Source of the DNA: Candidatus Gastranaerophilales bacterium
Lineage (GTDB): Bacteria; Cyanobacteriota; Vampirovibrionia; Gastranaerophilales; Gastranaerophilaceae
Reading direction: 5' to 3'
DNA: 64,000 nt
Assembly (NCBI GenBank): GCA_947630535.1
Contig: CANRHZ010000001.1
Location: forward strand, 1 to 64,000
The position numbers and the translations under genes were made by a program. Below the pieces are notes generated by a model that saw nothing but the letters and a program-made list of their open reading frames with translations, had not been told where the DNA came from and ran no database searches. This document shows positions 24,820-32,415 of this stretch, in pieces (the stretch's first letter is position 1; every line of letters begins with the position of its first letter).

Positions 24820-26507
24820 TATATCAAGATTATAAAGCCCTTCAAAAAATAAAAAATGATTTCAAAAACTGTTTATATGCCGTTTTTAAATATATAAATT
24901 TACCAGACCCTACTCAAATACAGTATGATATAGCTGATGTACTTCAATATGGGTTTGATGATACAATTGTTGAAGGCTTTAGGGGAGTTGCTAAGTCAAC
25001 TATTACCGGATGTTATATAGATTGGAGATTTTTAAATGACCCTGAAAATTACCAAATCCTAGGTGTAGGTGCCAATCAGAATGAGGCTGAAAAGTTAATT
25101 AAATTTTCAAGGGGACTACTTGATATTGTACCCTTTTTTAATTTCTTAATCCCTGATAAGGAAAAGAAACAAAGGGACAGCTTCCTTCAATTTGATGTAG
25201 CCCCTGCTATTCCTCGTGTACAACCTTCATGTAGAGCATTAGGTATATTTGGGCAGCTTACAGGAAACAGAGCGGTTGAAATTATTGCTGATGATATAGA
25301 AACTTCACAGAATTGTGATACAGCAACAAAAAGAACCGCTATAAGAAAACAAGTAAGTGAATTTTCACCTATATTAAGACCATTAAAAGGGCGTTCTTTA
25401 TTTTTAGGGACACCTCATACAGAAACATCCGTATATAATGAACAAAGGGAGAAAGGTGCAAGTCTTCATATATTTCCCGTACGTTACCCTACCGAAAAGG
25501 AAATGTATAAATATAATGGAAGTCTTTCAAGAGCTTTGGAAAAGAGATTAAAAGATAATCCAAACCTTCAAGGACAGCCTACAGACCCTCTTAGATTTGA
25601 CCTTGACACAATAATTAAAGAAGAAGCTAAAGGGAAAAGTAAGTTTCAAATGCAATATATGTTAGATAATACTTTATCTGATATAGACCGCTACCCTTTA
25701 AAATGTGCTGACTTAATAATCACTGATTTAGATGAAGAACTTGCCCCTGAAAAGGTTCTGTGGGGTTCAAGTCCAAATCTTATTGTAAAAGATATACCTT
25801 GTATGGGAATAGGTAATGATATGTTTTATTCCCCTATACCTATACCTGACATAAAGTGGCTTCCTTATAATTATAAAACTTTGGTTATAGACCCATCAGG
25901 TAGAGGCCAAGACGAACTTGCAGTATGTGTGTTAGGTGTACTTAATGGTTTAATTTATATATTAAAACTTGAAGGCTTACAAGGTGGGTATTGTGATGAT
26001 AATTTATTAAAAATATCTCAACTTGCTTCTAAGTATAAAGTAAATAAAATAAAAATAGAATCAAACTTTGGTGATGGTATGTTTACAGCTCTTTTAACCC
26101 CTTATTTAAGGAAATACTATCCGTGTAAAGTTGAAGAAATAAGACACAATACTCAAAAAGAAAAAAGAATTATCAATAGCATAGAGCCTGTAATGAATCA
26201 GCATAGGCTTATTGTTGCAAGAGATGTTTTAATGGAAGACAAGAAAGCTATTGAAAAATATCCAATCGAAACACAGCATCAATACTCCTTCATTTATCAA
26301 TTAACAAGAATTACAACAGAGAGAGGATGTTTGGCCCATGACGATAAAATTGATTGTATAGCAATGGGAATTGATGATTGTCTTAAATATTTAAGTGTTA
26401 ATGCTGATGATATGGTTAAAAGAAGGCAAGATGATGAATTAAATAGAGCAATTAGAGAATACTTTGATGTTCCTTTAAGTGATTCAGCAACTTGGCTTGA
26501 TATTTAG
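24813..26507 (+). CDS. terminase large subunit (DNA maturase B), T7 gp19-like
   Basis: 564 aa ATPase-nuclease motor that packages concatemeric DNA. Walker A is GFRGVAKS at 55-62. Walker B plus catalytic acid is IIADDIE at 157-163. The RNase H-like nuclease has acidic motifs near residue 360 (VIDPSGRGQDE) and near 510 (DDKIDCIAMG). Starts at GTG 24813 after GAAGGG, overlapping the small subunit by 7 nt. Last gene of the structural block; a hairpin follows. Confidence 0.94.
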   Translation: MLIYQDYKALQKIKNDFKNCLYAVFKYINLPDPTQIQYDIADVLQYGFDDTIVEGFRGVAKSTITGCYIDWRFLNDPENYQILGVGANQNEAEKLIKFSRGLLDIVPFFNFLIPDKEKKQRDSFLQFDVAPAIPRVQPSCRALGIFGQLTGNRAVEIIADDIETSQNCDTATKRTAIRKQVSEFSPILRPLKGRSLFLGTPHTETSVYNEQREKGASLHIFPVRYPTEKEMYKYNGSLSRALEKRLKDNPNLQGQPTDPLRFDLDTIIKEEAKGKSKFQMQYMLDNTLSDIDRYPLKCADLIITDLDEELAPEKVLWGSSPNLIVKDIPCMGIGNDMFYSPIPIPDIKWLPYNYKTLVIDPSGRGQDELAVCVLGVLNGLIYILKLEGLQGGYCDDNLLKISQLASKYKVNKIKIESNFGDGMFTALLTPYLRKYYPCKVEEIRHNTQKEKRIINSIEPVMNQHRLIVARDVLMEDKKAIEKYPIETQHQYSFIYQLTRITTERGCLAHDDKIDCIAMGIDDCLKYLSVNADDMVKRRQDDELNRAIREYFDVPLSDSATWLDI

Positions 26508-26514
26508 TCTGTAT

Positions 26515-26544
26515 AATGCCCCTTCGCTAACGCTTCGGGGCATT
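26515..26544 (+). terminator. hairpin after the terminase gene
   Basis: AATGCCCC (26515-26522) pairs with GGGGCATT (26537-26544) around a 14-nt loop, 7 bp after the terminase stop. No immediate T run follows, so it could act as a terminator of late transcription or as an RNA 3' stabiliser. Confidence 0.6.
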
Positions 26545-26749
26545 AAGGCAGTTTTAAAATTTATTGCGAATTTTTAAAAGGGTAACGTCATAGAATTTTT
26601 TAAAACTTTCCCCCCGTGTACCCCTTACACTTATTAATGTTATCACATTAAAACCCTTAAAGCCTGAATACATAATAGTTTCAATATAATATATTATTAT
26701 ATTGAATGGAAAACTTATAACTCATAGAATTGATTTTAAGGGGTTTAAA

Positions 26750-26833
26750 ATGATATGCCCTTATAGTTCCATCATCCAAGTAGTAAAACATGTCTTATTT
26801 GACATCCTGCAAGGGCATTTTATACATAAATAA
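26750..26833 (+). CDS. possible micro-protein, 27 aa
   Basis: ATG preceded by AAGGGG at 6 nt spacing opens MICPYSSIIQVVKHVLF and ends IHK at TAA 26831-26833. The frame lies across the long stem-loop 26755-26818, so the same bases could instead be a structured RNA. Weak call based on the ribosome binding site. Confidence 0.25.
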   Translation: MICPYSSIIQVVKHVLFDILQGHFIHK

Positions 26834-27053
26834 ATAATTATAATTAAATTAATTATTAAATACTATATTAATTTAAATACAGTATTTAATAACATTTTAT
26901 AAAAATTCCTCATGCCCTTCCCTCTCCATATTTTAGCGTTTTTACAAATTAAATTGTAAAGATTGCTTAATATTAGTATCATTTTATGTTAATTATTTTT
27001 ATTTATGGGTATTTATATTATGTAGGTACATAACATAGTAAAGGGAATAAAAA

Positions 27054-27236
27054 ATGCTAATAGATAACAAGGATGAAGCTTTTATATTATTTTGTGAAAT
27101 ATTAAAAGACCTTAGCAAGCAAGAACCTTTTTATACTGAATTATTAGATTTTATCAATGCTTTACAAGGTAAAAAGCTAGATAACTTTAAGCAACTCATA
27201 TTTAAAAAAATAACATTTAATAAATTATTTAATTAA
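27054..27236 (+). CDS. small phage early protein, 60 aa
   Basis: Preceded by AAAGGGAA. Acidic N-terminus (LIDNKDEAFILFCEILKDLSKQ) and lysine-rich helical C-terminus. No recognised domain. First gene right of the noncoding gap, hence first in the accessory block between terminase and repressor. Confidence 0.55.
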   Translation: MLIDNKDEAFILFCEILKDLSKQEPFYTELLDFINALQGKKLDNFKQLIFKKITFNKLFN

Positions 27237-27253
27237 AAATAAAGGGGGCACTT

Positions 27254-28198
27254 ATGCGAAATTATGATGTGGCACACAACTTTTATTATGGCATTATGAG
27301 GTCATTTTCAAGAAGTTCCATGACTGTAAGTTATTCAGACAATAAATACTGGAGCTATGGGACAGTTATTGCAAAAATCACTAAAAACATAGAGGGTAAA
27401 ACAGTATGTATAATATCCGATAACACATTCTCAAATACAACATCAAAACATATAGGGGAATTATTGAAGGCTTGCCCTTTTCAAGTGATACGTCTACCTC
27501 AAAAAATGTGGCAAGGGGATTTTAATGCTTATGATGTTGTAAAGCGTTGTATTGACAATATAATGTATTACGCTAATTCTAAACTCACACAACAAGCAAA
27601 TAGAGAAAATTTTAAAAACAATTATAGGATGCTTAAAAGCACTTTAGACCTTGAAGGGTTTGAAAGTGAAGTTAAAAAAATTACAAATACACTGAAAGAA
27701 TATCAAGAATTATTTAATATATTAAATGACCCCGATAAAATTATTGAATTAAAAGCTAAACAAAGGGCACTTGAAAAGCAAAAACAAGAAAACCTTAAAA
27801 AAGAATTAAATACTCTTTTAAAAAAATATTCATATATGGATTTAATCAGATTTACTTATGCTGGTATAAGGTTGAATGATTACTCTATTGAAGATTATAA
27901 TACACAAAAAGAGTTAAAATCAAAGTTAGAAAAATATTTTAATCCTAAAAATGAATTATCTTTTGTATGGTTTGATGATGATTATTGCTATACATCTTAC
28001 CTTATTAGAGTTGATAGGAAAGAAGCCGAAACATTTTTAAAACTGTGGGGTAAAGGCAAATTAAAACGTGGAATGAAAATATCTAGGTATATAGTTTTAG
28101 ATATTCAAAAAGATTTTATAAGAATAAGCTGCCACAAAATCCCAACAAAAAACTTGCAAGCTTTATTAAATGAAATAACCATAAGTAAAGCAGCTTAA
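27254..28198 (+). CDS. conserved-looking phage protein of unknown function, 314 aa
   Basis: RBS AAAGGGGGC. Residues 20-70 (SYGTVIAKI, VCIISDNTFSNTTSKHIGELL) resemble a start shared by several phage proteins of unknown function that I know only by pattern. A coiled region spans about 120-200, rich in K and E. The last 100 residues alternate strands and helices (SFVWFDDDYCYTSYLIRV). No catalytic motif recognised. It may act early in infection or in the lysogen. Confidence 0.6.
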   Translation: MRNYDVAHNFYYGIMRSFSRSSMTVSYSDNKYWSYGTVIAKITKNIEGKTVCIISDNTFSNTTSKHIGELLKACPFQVIRLPQKMWQGDFNAYDVVKRCIDNIMYYANSKLTQQANRENFKNNYRMLKSTLDLEGFESEVKKITNTLKEYQELFNILNDPDKIIELKAKQRALEKQKQENLKKELNTLLKKYSYMDLIRFTYAGIRLNDYSIEDYNTQKELKSKLEKYFNPKNELSFVWFDDDYCYTSYLIRVDRKEAETFLKLWGKGKLKRGMKISRYIVLDIQKDFIRISCHKIPTKNLQALLNEITISKAA

Positions 28199-28242
28199 AA
28201 GTATAAAACTACTGTTCAATAAAAGTAAAGGAGAAATTAAAG

Positions 28243-28476
28243 ATGCTTAAATGTCATAACGTCGAATATAAAGGAAACATTTTAATGTGTGCAAGCACGG
28301 GAAAAGAATGTAATCTGAAAATATGTCACGGCTGCAAAATATTAGATACTGTAAATTATTACACCGCAGCCCAAGCAATAAATAAGCTTTTGGACAATTG
28401 CGAAAAATGCTACAAATATTATCAATGTGATAGGGTTTTAGAGCTTCAAGATAAATTGAAAGAATATGAACCGTGA
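28243..28476 (+). CDS. small cysteine-rich phage protein
   Basis: 77 aa with nine cysteines, several in CxxC-like pairs (C29/C32 region KICHGC; NCEKCYKYYQC), suggesting one or two zinc or metal sites. Strong RBS (AAAGGAG). Size and cysteine density fit a small regulatory or host-takeover protein. Family unknown. Confidence 0.6.
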   Translation: MLKCHNVEYKGNILMCASTGKECNLKICHGCKILDTVNYYTAAQAINKLLDNCEKCYKYYQCDRVLELQDKLKEYEP

Positions 28477-28556
28477 TAAGAAATATAAAAATAAGACAAT
28501 TAAAAGTAAAAAATAAACATTATAAGCCAGTAGGTTTAATATAAGGAGCATTTAAA

Positions 28557-29165
28557 ATGTATATAAAGCAAATTCCGCTTGCAATTTATTCGTTTAATGA
28601 TGTTATTAAAGATGCAAGTTTAAAAGATAAAGTTTTAGATTTACACCGTTACATAAACGTTGATGACGATTTTTGGTATAAAGATATTCTAAAACAATGG
28701 GATACAAGATTAAATCAATATGGATTTATTAATACCAAAATATATTTTACAGGCTTTTATTCTCAAGGGGATGGGGCTTGCTTTGAATGTAATGAGGTAG
28801 ACTTTAAAAAGCTATTAACAAGCCTTGAAAAGACAAGCTTTAAAATACCGCATAAGAAACTTATTTTACGCTTTTTAGAAAATTATTGTACAGGTGAAGT
28901 TGCCCGCAATCACTATGGGAATTTATATTGTCATAGTAATTCAAGAAATTTTATTTTAACTTTTAGAACTTATAAAACTCCACTTAAAGCAAGCAAATTG
29001 CTTGATGCAATTGCATCTGGAATTGATAAAATGCGCAAGTCCTTATCAGATGAAATTTACAAGGAATTAGAGGATACCTATATATACTTTACATCTGATG
29101 AAGCAATTCTTGAAACATTAAAAATAAATGAGTATGAATTTTTAGAGGATGGCAAAATAGCATAA
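28557..29165 (+). CDS. phage protein with FYSQGDGACFE motif
   Basis: 202 aa. Carries FTGFYSQGDGACFE (about 65-78), which I recognise as a signature shared by small proteins of many unrelated phages. Family members usually have D-x-W-x-x-D before it, seen here as DDDFWYKDILKQW. Function of the family is not known to me. RBS AAGGAGC. In the accessory block, all rightward. Confidence 0.65.
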   Translation: MYIKQIPLAIYSFNDVIKDASLKDKVLDLHRYINVDDDFWYKDILKQWDTRLNQYGFINTKIYFTGFYSQGDGACFECNEVDFKKLLTSLEKTSFKIPHKKLILRFLENYCTGEVARNHYGNLYCHSNSRNFILTFRTYKTPLKASKLLDAIASGIDKMRKSLSDEIYKELEDTYIYFTSDEAILETLKINEYEFLEDGKIA

Positions 29166-29217
29166 TATACATATAAAGAAAAGAAAATAAATATAATTAA
29201 TAAAAAAGGAGCAATAA

Positions 29218-29802
29218 ATGAATATAGATGAACAAATAAAAGAACTTGAAAAACAATTACTTATGGCACTTGAAATATCAAAAGAATATGTTGAATTGAA
29301 AAAAATTGAGCAATTCAATTCTATAAAAAAGGTTGAATGTGGAGAAAAGCATTCAGGTGATTATTTTAAAACAGAGGAACAAACTGAACAGGTTAGATGG
29401 AGAGCTGATAAATACGGAAAATATTATTATCTTAATGATGTGGGGCGTGTTTTTTCCGCTATTGATGAGTACAACAATGTAGATAATTTTCGTTATTATT
29501 CGGGTAACTATTTTAAAACTGAAAATAAAACCGAAAGATATGAACTGAACCTATTAACCTATCAACAATTAAAAGATATTGCTTTAAGATTGAATAACGG
29601 GCAAGAAATTAATTGGAATAATAGAAATCAAAATAAATATTATTTTTATTTTGATTTTCGTGGAAACCGTTTTGTAACTGATATCTTTATAACAGATAAA
29701 GATTTACTAACAGTATATTGCCTTGATAAAAACTTCCTCAATGTGGCTTTAGATGAAATTGGGGAAACCTCATTAAAACAGTTGCTAGTAGAAGGGATAT
29801 AA
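29218..29802 (+). CDS. phage protein with internal GDYFKT repeats
   Basis: 194 aa. A coiled-coil start (residues 1-40) is followed by WRADKYGKYYYLNDVGRVF and two related elements, GDYFKTEEQTE (about 48) and GNYFKTENKTE (about 100). Proteins with W-K-P-x-x-G-x-x-Y-Y-x-I plus N-Y-F-K-T-E occur in phages and prophages of Gram-positive and gut bacteria. Function unknown. RBS AAAGGAGC. Only 1 bp from the recombinase gene. Confidence 0.62.
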   Translation: MNIDEQIKELEKQLLMALEISKEYVELKKIEQFNSIKKVECGEKHSGDYFKTEEQTEQVRWRADKYGKYYYLNDVGRVFSAIDEYNNVDNFRYYSGNYFKTENKTERYELNLLTYQQLKDIALRLNNGQEINWNNRNQNKYYFYFDFRGNRFVTDIFITDKDLLTVYCLDKNFLNVALDEIGETSLKQLLVEGI

Positions 29803-29803
29803 A

Positions 29804-30613
29804 ATGCAAAAATCAATGATAAAAGAAATAAAATTAATTGAACTTATTGAACAATTTAATAAAAAACGATTGTATCTATATAAAGCCTTTAATACCTTAT
29901 GTACACATCAAAAAGAACTATTAACTTTTTTTGGCGGGTCTTTAGATATTAAAAAACTAGATTATAATAAAATAACCGATTTTATTTTATTTTTAAAACA
30001 CAAAGGTAATTCACCCGCTACAATAAATGCTAAACTTTGTATGCTATCCACTATATTAAACTTTGCGATTGATACTAATAGTTTATTAAATAAACCTAAA
30101 ATTCCTTTTTTAAAACTTCAAAGGAATGAGCGCACGGCTATTTCAAGAAATGAACTTGCACGTATAATGTATTATTGTAGACAAAATAACCTTAAAGAGT
30201 TATTGCAAGCGGTTAGGCTTTGTATTTATACGGGTGCAAGGATTAACAATGTGCTTAATATAAAAAAGGAAGATTTTAAAAATAATTATATTTATTTTAA
30301 GATAAATAAAAGCAAAAGACCTTATGCCGTCCCATTGAATAAAAAAATGCAACGTCTGCAAAAAATATTTATGCCTTTCACTCTTAACTATCAGGCTATA
30401 TACTATCAATTTAAACAGATGAAAAAAATCTTAAATTTAAGAAATGAGATAACAATTCATAGTTTAAGACATACGTTTGCAACCAACCTTTTAAATAAAG
30501 ACGTTGCCATTACTACAATTCAGGCTTTATTAAACCATAAAAACCTATCTACTACGCAGTTATACACACATCTTGAAAATAAAACCCTTGAAAACGCTGT
30601 TGCCCTTTTATAG
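29804..30613 (+). CDS. second tyrosine recombinase, mid-genome
   Basis: 269 aa with a SAM-like core-binding half (1-105) and a complete catalytic half: Arg146 (TGAR), Lys169, His219-x-x-Arg222 (HSLRH), His245, Tyr254. It is shorter and quite unlike the end-located integrase (43170-44186), so it is not a duplicate. Possible roles are dimer or concatemer resolution, or inversion or insertion at a nearby site such as the repeats at 30720-30767. It is in an operon with the preceding gene and lies downstream of accessory genes, so it could also be a remnant of a nested element. Confidence 0.85.
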   Translation: MQKSMIKEIKLIELIEQFNKKRLYLYKAFNTLCTHQKELLTFFGGSLDIKKLDYNKITDFILFLKHKGNSPATINAKLCMLSTILNFAIDTNSLLNKPKIPFLKLQRNERTAISRNELARIMYYCRQNNLKELLQAVRLCIYTGARINNVLNIKKEDFKNNYIYFKINKSKRPYAVPLNKKMQRLQKIFMPFTLNYQAIYYQFKQMKKILNLRNEITIHSLRHTFATNLLNKDVAITTIQALLNHKNLSTTQLYTHLENKTLENAVALL

Positions 30614-30719
30614 TCTATACATTAAAAAGGATGTATAAAACACCCTTTTATTTAAAATTATGAACATTTTAGACTTTGCTCAGCTATGAATTAGAAATTA
30701 AAAAGAAATAAAAACATAC

Positions 30720-30767
30720 CCTTTGCACGTCTGTTCCTTTGCACGTCCACTCCTGCGCACGCCTGTT
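30720..30767. repeat. three tandem 16-bp repeats
   Basis: CCTTTGCACGTCTGTT, CCTTTGCACGTCCACT and CCTGCGCACGCCTGTT follow head to tail in the gap between the recombinase and the secreted-protein gene. They are G+C-rich against an A+T-rich surround. The GCACG core suits a protein-binding or recombination site, or the repeats may form part of a terminator region between converging genes. Confidence 0.7.
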
Positions 30768-30777
30768 GCCTGATTTA

Positions 30778-31071
30778 TTAATAGTTCAAATTATAGTAAC
30801 TTGTAGGCGGTGGTGTAATCCTTTGTGGTTTATTCTTTTTTATATAATAATTATATTTTTGGCCTTGGGTGCCATATCTGTCAGTGTTAGGATTATAGTT
30901 ACCGCTTGTTGAATAATTGTTTTCAGTGGATGTATCACGTTCAGTCCTTACATAAGGATTAACGAATGTACCGTTTTTTCGATAGTATCCACGCACGTAT
31001 TCATCAGCTTGTGCATATCCCATCACTATAATAATTAATAAAAGAATACTTATTGTAACCGTTTTATACAT
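30778..31071 (-). CDS. secreted small protein in the repressor operon
   Basis: 97 aa. A clear signal peptide (positively charged start, hydrophobic core at about 7-18, cleavage after AQA at 22) is followed by VRGYYRKNGTFVNPYVRTERD and an N/Y/T-rich tail. Small exported proteins with V-R-G-Y-Y-R-K-x-G-T occur in many bacterial genomes. It overlaps the repressor stop by 8 nt, so it is transcribed with the repressor and should be made in the lysogen. Lysogenic-conversion candidate. Could alternatively be inner-membrane anchored. Confidence 0.75.
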   Translation of the reverse strand: MYKTVTISILLLIIIVMGYAQADEYVRGYYRKNGTFVNPYVRTERDTSTENNYSTSGNYNPNTDRYGTQGQKYNYYIKKNKPQRITPPPTSYYNLNY

Positions 31072-31771
31072 GTTCCCTGCTCCCGTTCCAAATAACTTTA
31101 CCTATAATCTCAGCATTATCAAAAGGTGTAAGCTCTATAGGCGAATATTTTGGATTGTTTGAAAGTAAAGTAATATTACCTGCTATGTCTTTTTTAATCT
31201 TTTTAACAAATAATTTATCATTTTTTCTAATTACGAAAATTCTACCATTAATGGGTTCTTTTTGGCTATTATCAACCAATAATAAATCTTCATCTTTTAT
31301 ATCATCCGCCCTGTTTTCACCTGAATCCATTGAATCACCGTCAGCTAGAATCAATGATAAATTAACAGGATTAGCATTTAATATGTTTTTTAAATATCTT
31401 ATATCAAAAAATAATACATCTTTTTCTTCATAGTCAGGAAGTATATTCCCATTGCCGGCAGCTGCCTTGACATTGTAAAAAGGTACAGGGAAAGTGTAGG
31501 ATGATTTAAACAGTTTAATATAATCTTCGATATTCCTGCCTTTTGGCTCACCTTTTCCGGTCAATAACCACTCTCCATTGATATCGTAATTAACTGTTAA
31601 GATTTTAAGGATATTTTTATTTAATGTATCGGTTTTGCCTGTTTCAATGTTAGAAATAACAATTTTTGTAGTATTAAGCTTTTCGGCAAATTCTTTTTGG
31701 GTGTATATTCCTAAAATGTTTATTCTTACATATTTAATGCGTTCAGCCAATGTAGTTTCAGACATTTTCAC
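31064..31771 (-). CDS. CI-like repressor with S24 autocleavage domain
   Basis: 235 aa. The N-terminus has a helix-turn-helix (TQKEFAEKLNTTKIVISNIE, about 24-43), and residues 100-235 carry a LexA/CI-type peptidase. Putative cleavage site is Ala105-Gly106, Ser147 in GDSM is the nucleophile, and Lys190 in LFVKKI is the general base. It should bind the divergent operator region at 31772-31957 and be inactivated by RecA-dependent self-cleavage, linking induction to DNA damage. It is the first gene of the leftward operon. Confidence 0.9.
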   Translation of the reverse strand: MKMSETTLAERIKYVRINILGIYTQKEFAEKLNTTKIVISNIETGKTDTLNKNILKILTVNYDINGEWLLTGKGEPKGRNIEDYIKLFKSSYTFPVPFYNVKAAAGNGNILPDYEEKDVLFFDIRYLKNILNANPVNLSLILADGDSMDSGENRADDIKDEDLLLVDNSQKEPINGRIFVIRKNDKLFVKKIKKDIAGNITLLSNNPKYSPIELTPFDNAEIIGKVIWNGSREHV

Positions 31772-31957
31772 CTCTTATTCTTAATATTCCTTAACAATTA
31801 TAGTATTTTATGTTACAAAATAAAATAATGTGGAATAATAATAATATAAAATCTTATATATTAATATGTAATATATAAAACCTTAACTTATTATAACACA
31901 CAAAACAAAAAACGAAAGAAATTGTAACATTTTGTAATAAAAATAAAGGAGTTTTTT
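31772..31957. promoter_or_regulatory. divergent lysogeny control region with candidate operators
   Basis: 186 bp between the repressor (leftward) and the first rightward gene. TTACAAAAT occurs at 31813-31821 and its inverse ATTTTGTAA at 31929-31937, beside TGTTACA (31811) and TGTAACA (31923). These could be operator half-sites near each promoter. A+T-rich blocks between them resemble -10 elements. No exact promoter could be fixed by eye. Confidence 0.5.
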
Positions 31958-32170
31958 ATGACAAAGCATTATTGTAGTACTTGTGGCAGATGCCAAAACA
32001 GTTTATGTAGTTTTTTTCAAAGGCATATTGAACCAGATTACAACAGATGTGCAATGCACACGGATTTTAATAAGTCCTATGCCGTTTATAAATCACCTTC
32101 TAAAGAAGAACTGGAAGCACTAATAGAAGCTAATGAAGATAATAAAGAAGTTATAACCAACAAAAAATAA
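31958..32170 (+). CDS. small cysteine-rich protein in Cro position
   Basis: 70 aa. Five cysteines and two histidines in the first 35 residues (YCSTCGRCQNSLCSFF, then CAMH) suggest a zinc-binding knuckle. The acidic tail is EELEALIEANEDN. RBS AAAGGAG. First rightward gene opposite the repressor, hence immediate-early after induction. Not a recognisable Cro helix-turn-helix; role unknown. Confidence 0.65.
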   Translation: MTKHYCSTCGRCQNSLCSFFQRHIEPDYNRCAMHTDFNKSYAVYKSPSKEELEALIEANEDNKEVITNKK

Positions 32171-32189
32171 ATCAATGAAGGGATTAAAA

Positions 32190-32351
32190 ATGCGTGTATC
32201 AGTACAATTAAATACTATTCTAGAATTTGAATACATAAATGATATAAATGAAGCTTATAGCTTAATTGTTGAAGATATGTCACCGGTTGATATTTTAATG
32301 ATGGCTGATAATCTCGGAAGCCCAGTTAACATAGACGTTGATGCTATATAA
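32190..32351 (+). CDS. small phage early protein, 53 aa
   Basis: ATG at 32190 follows GAAGGG at about 7 nt. The frame gives MRVSVQLNTILEFEYIND and ends PVNIDVDAI at TAA. It shows normal codon use of the phage and no overlap with neighbours, filling most of the gap before the RNA polymerase gene. Unknown function. Confidence 0.6.
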   Translation: MRVSVQLNTILEFEYINDINEAYSLIVEDMSPVDILMMADNLGSPVNIDVDAI

Positions 32352-32415
32352 AGGCGATTGATTATGAATTTAACCTTAAAGTATTTAAAAACATAATAGG
32401 AATAGAAGTAAATTT

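Larger units (their letters stand above)
26508..27053. other. 546-bp noncoding gap rich in inverted repeats
   Basis: Holds a hairpin after the terminase (26515-26544), a perfect 12-bp inverted repeat with 3-nt loop (26680-26691/26695-26706), a long stem ATGCCCTT/AAGGGCAT (26755-26762/26811-26818) with an inner ATGTC/GACAT stem, and ATTAAATACT/AGTATTTAAT (26855-26864/26881-26890). In the T7 map this is the junction between the right end and the left early region, so packaging junction, terminal-repeat or origin functions are possible. None is proven. Confidence 0.6.

Noticed and set aside
30720-30767. CRISPR-like short repeats
   Set aside because: Units are directly tandem with no spacers and no cas genes nearby.
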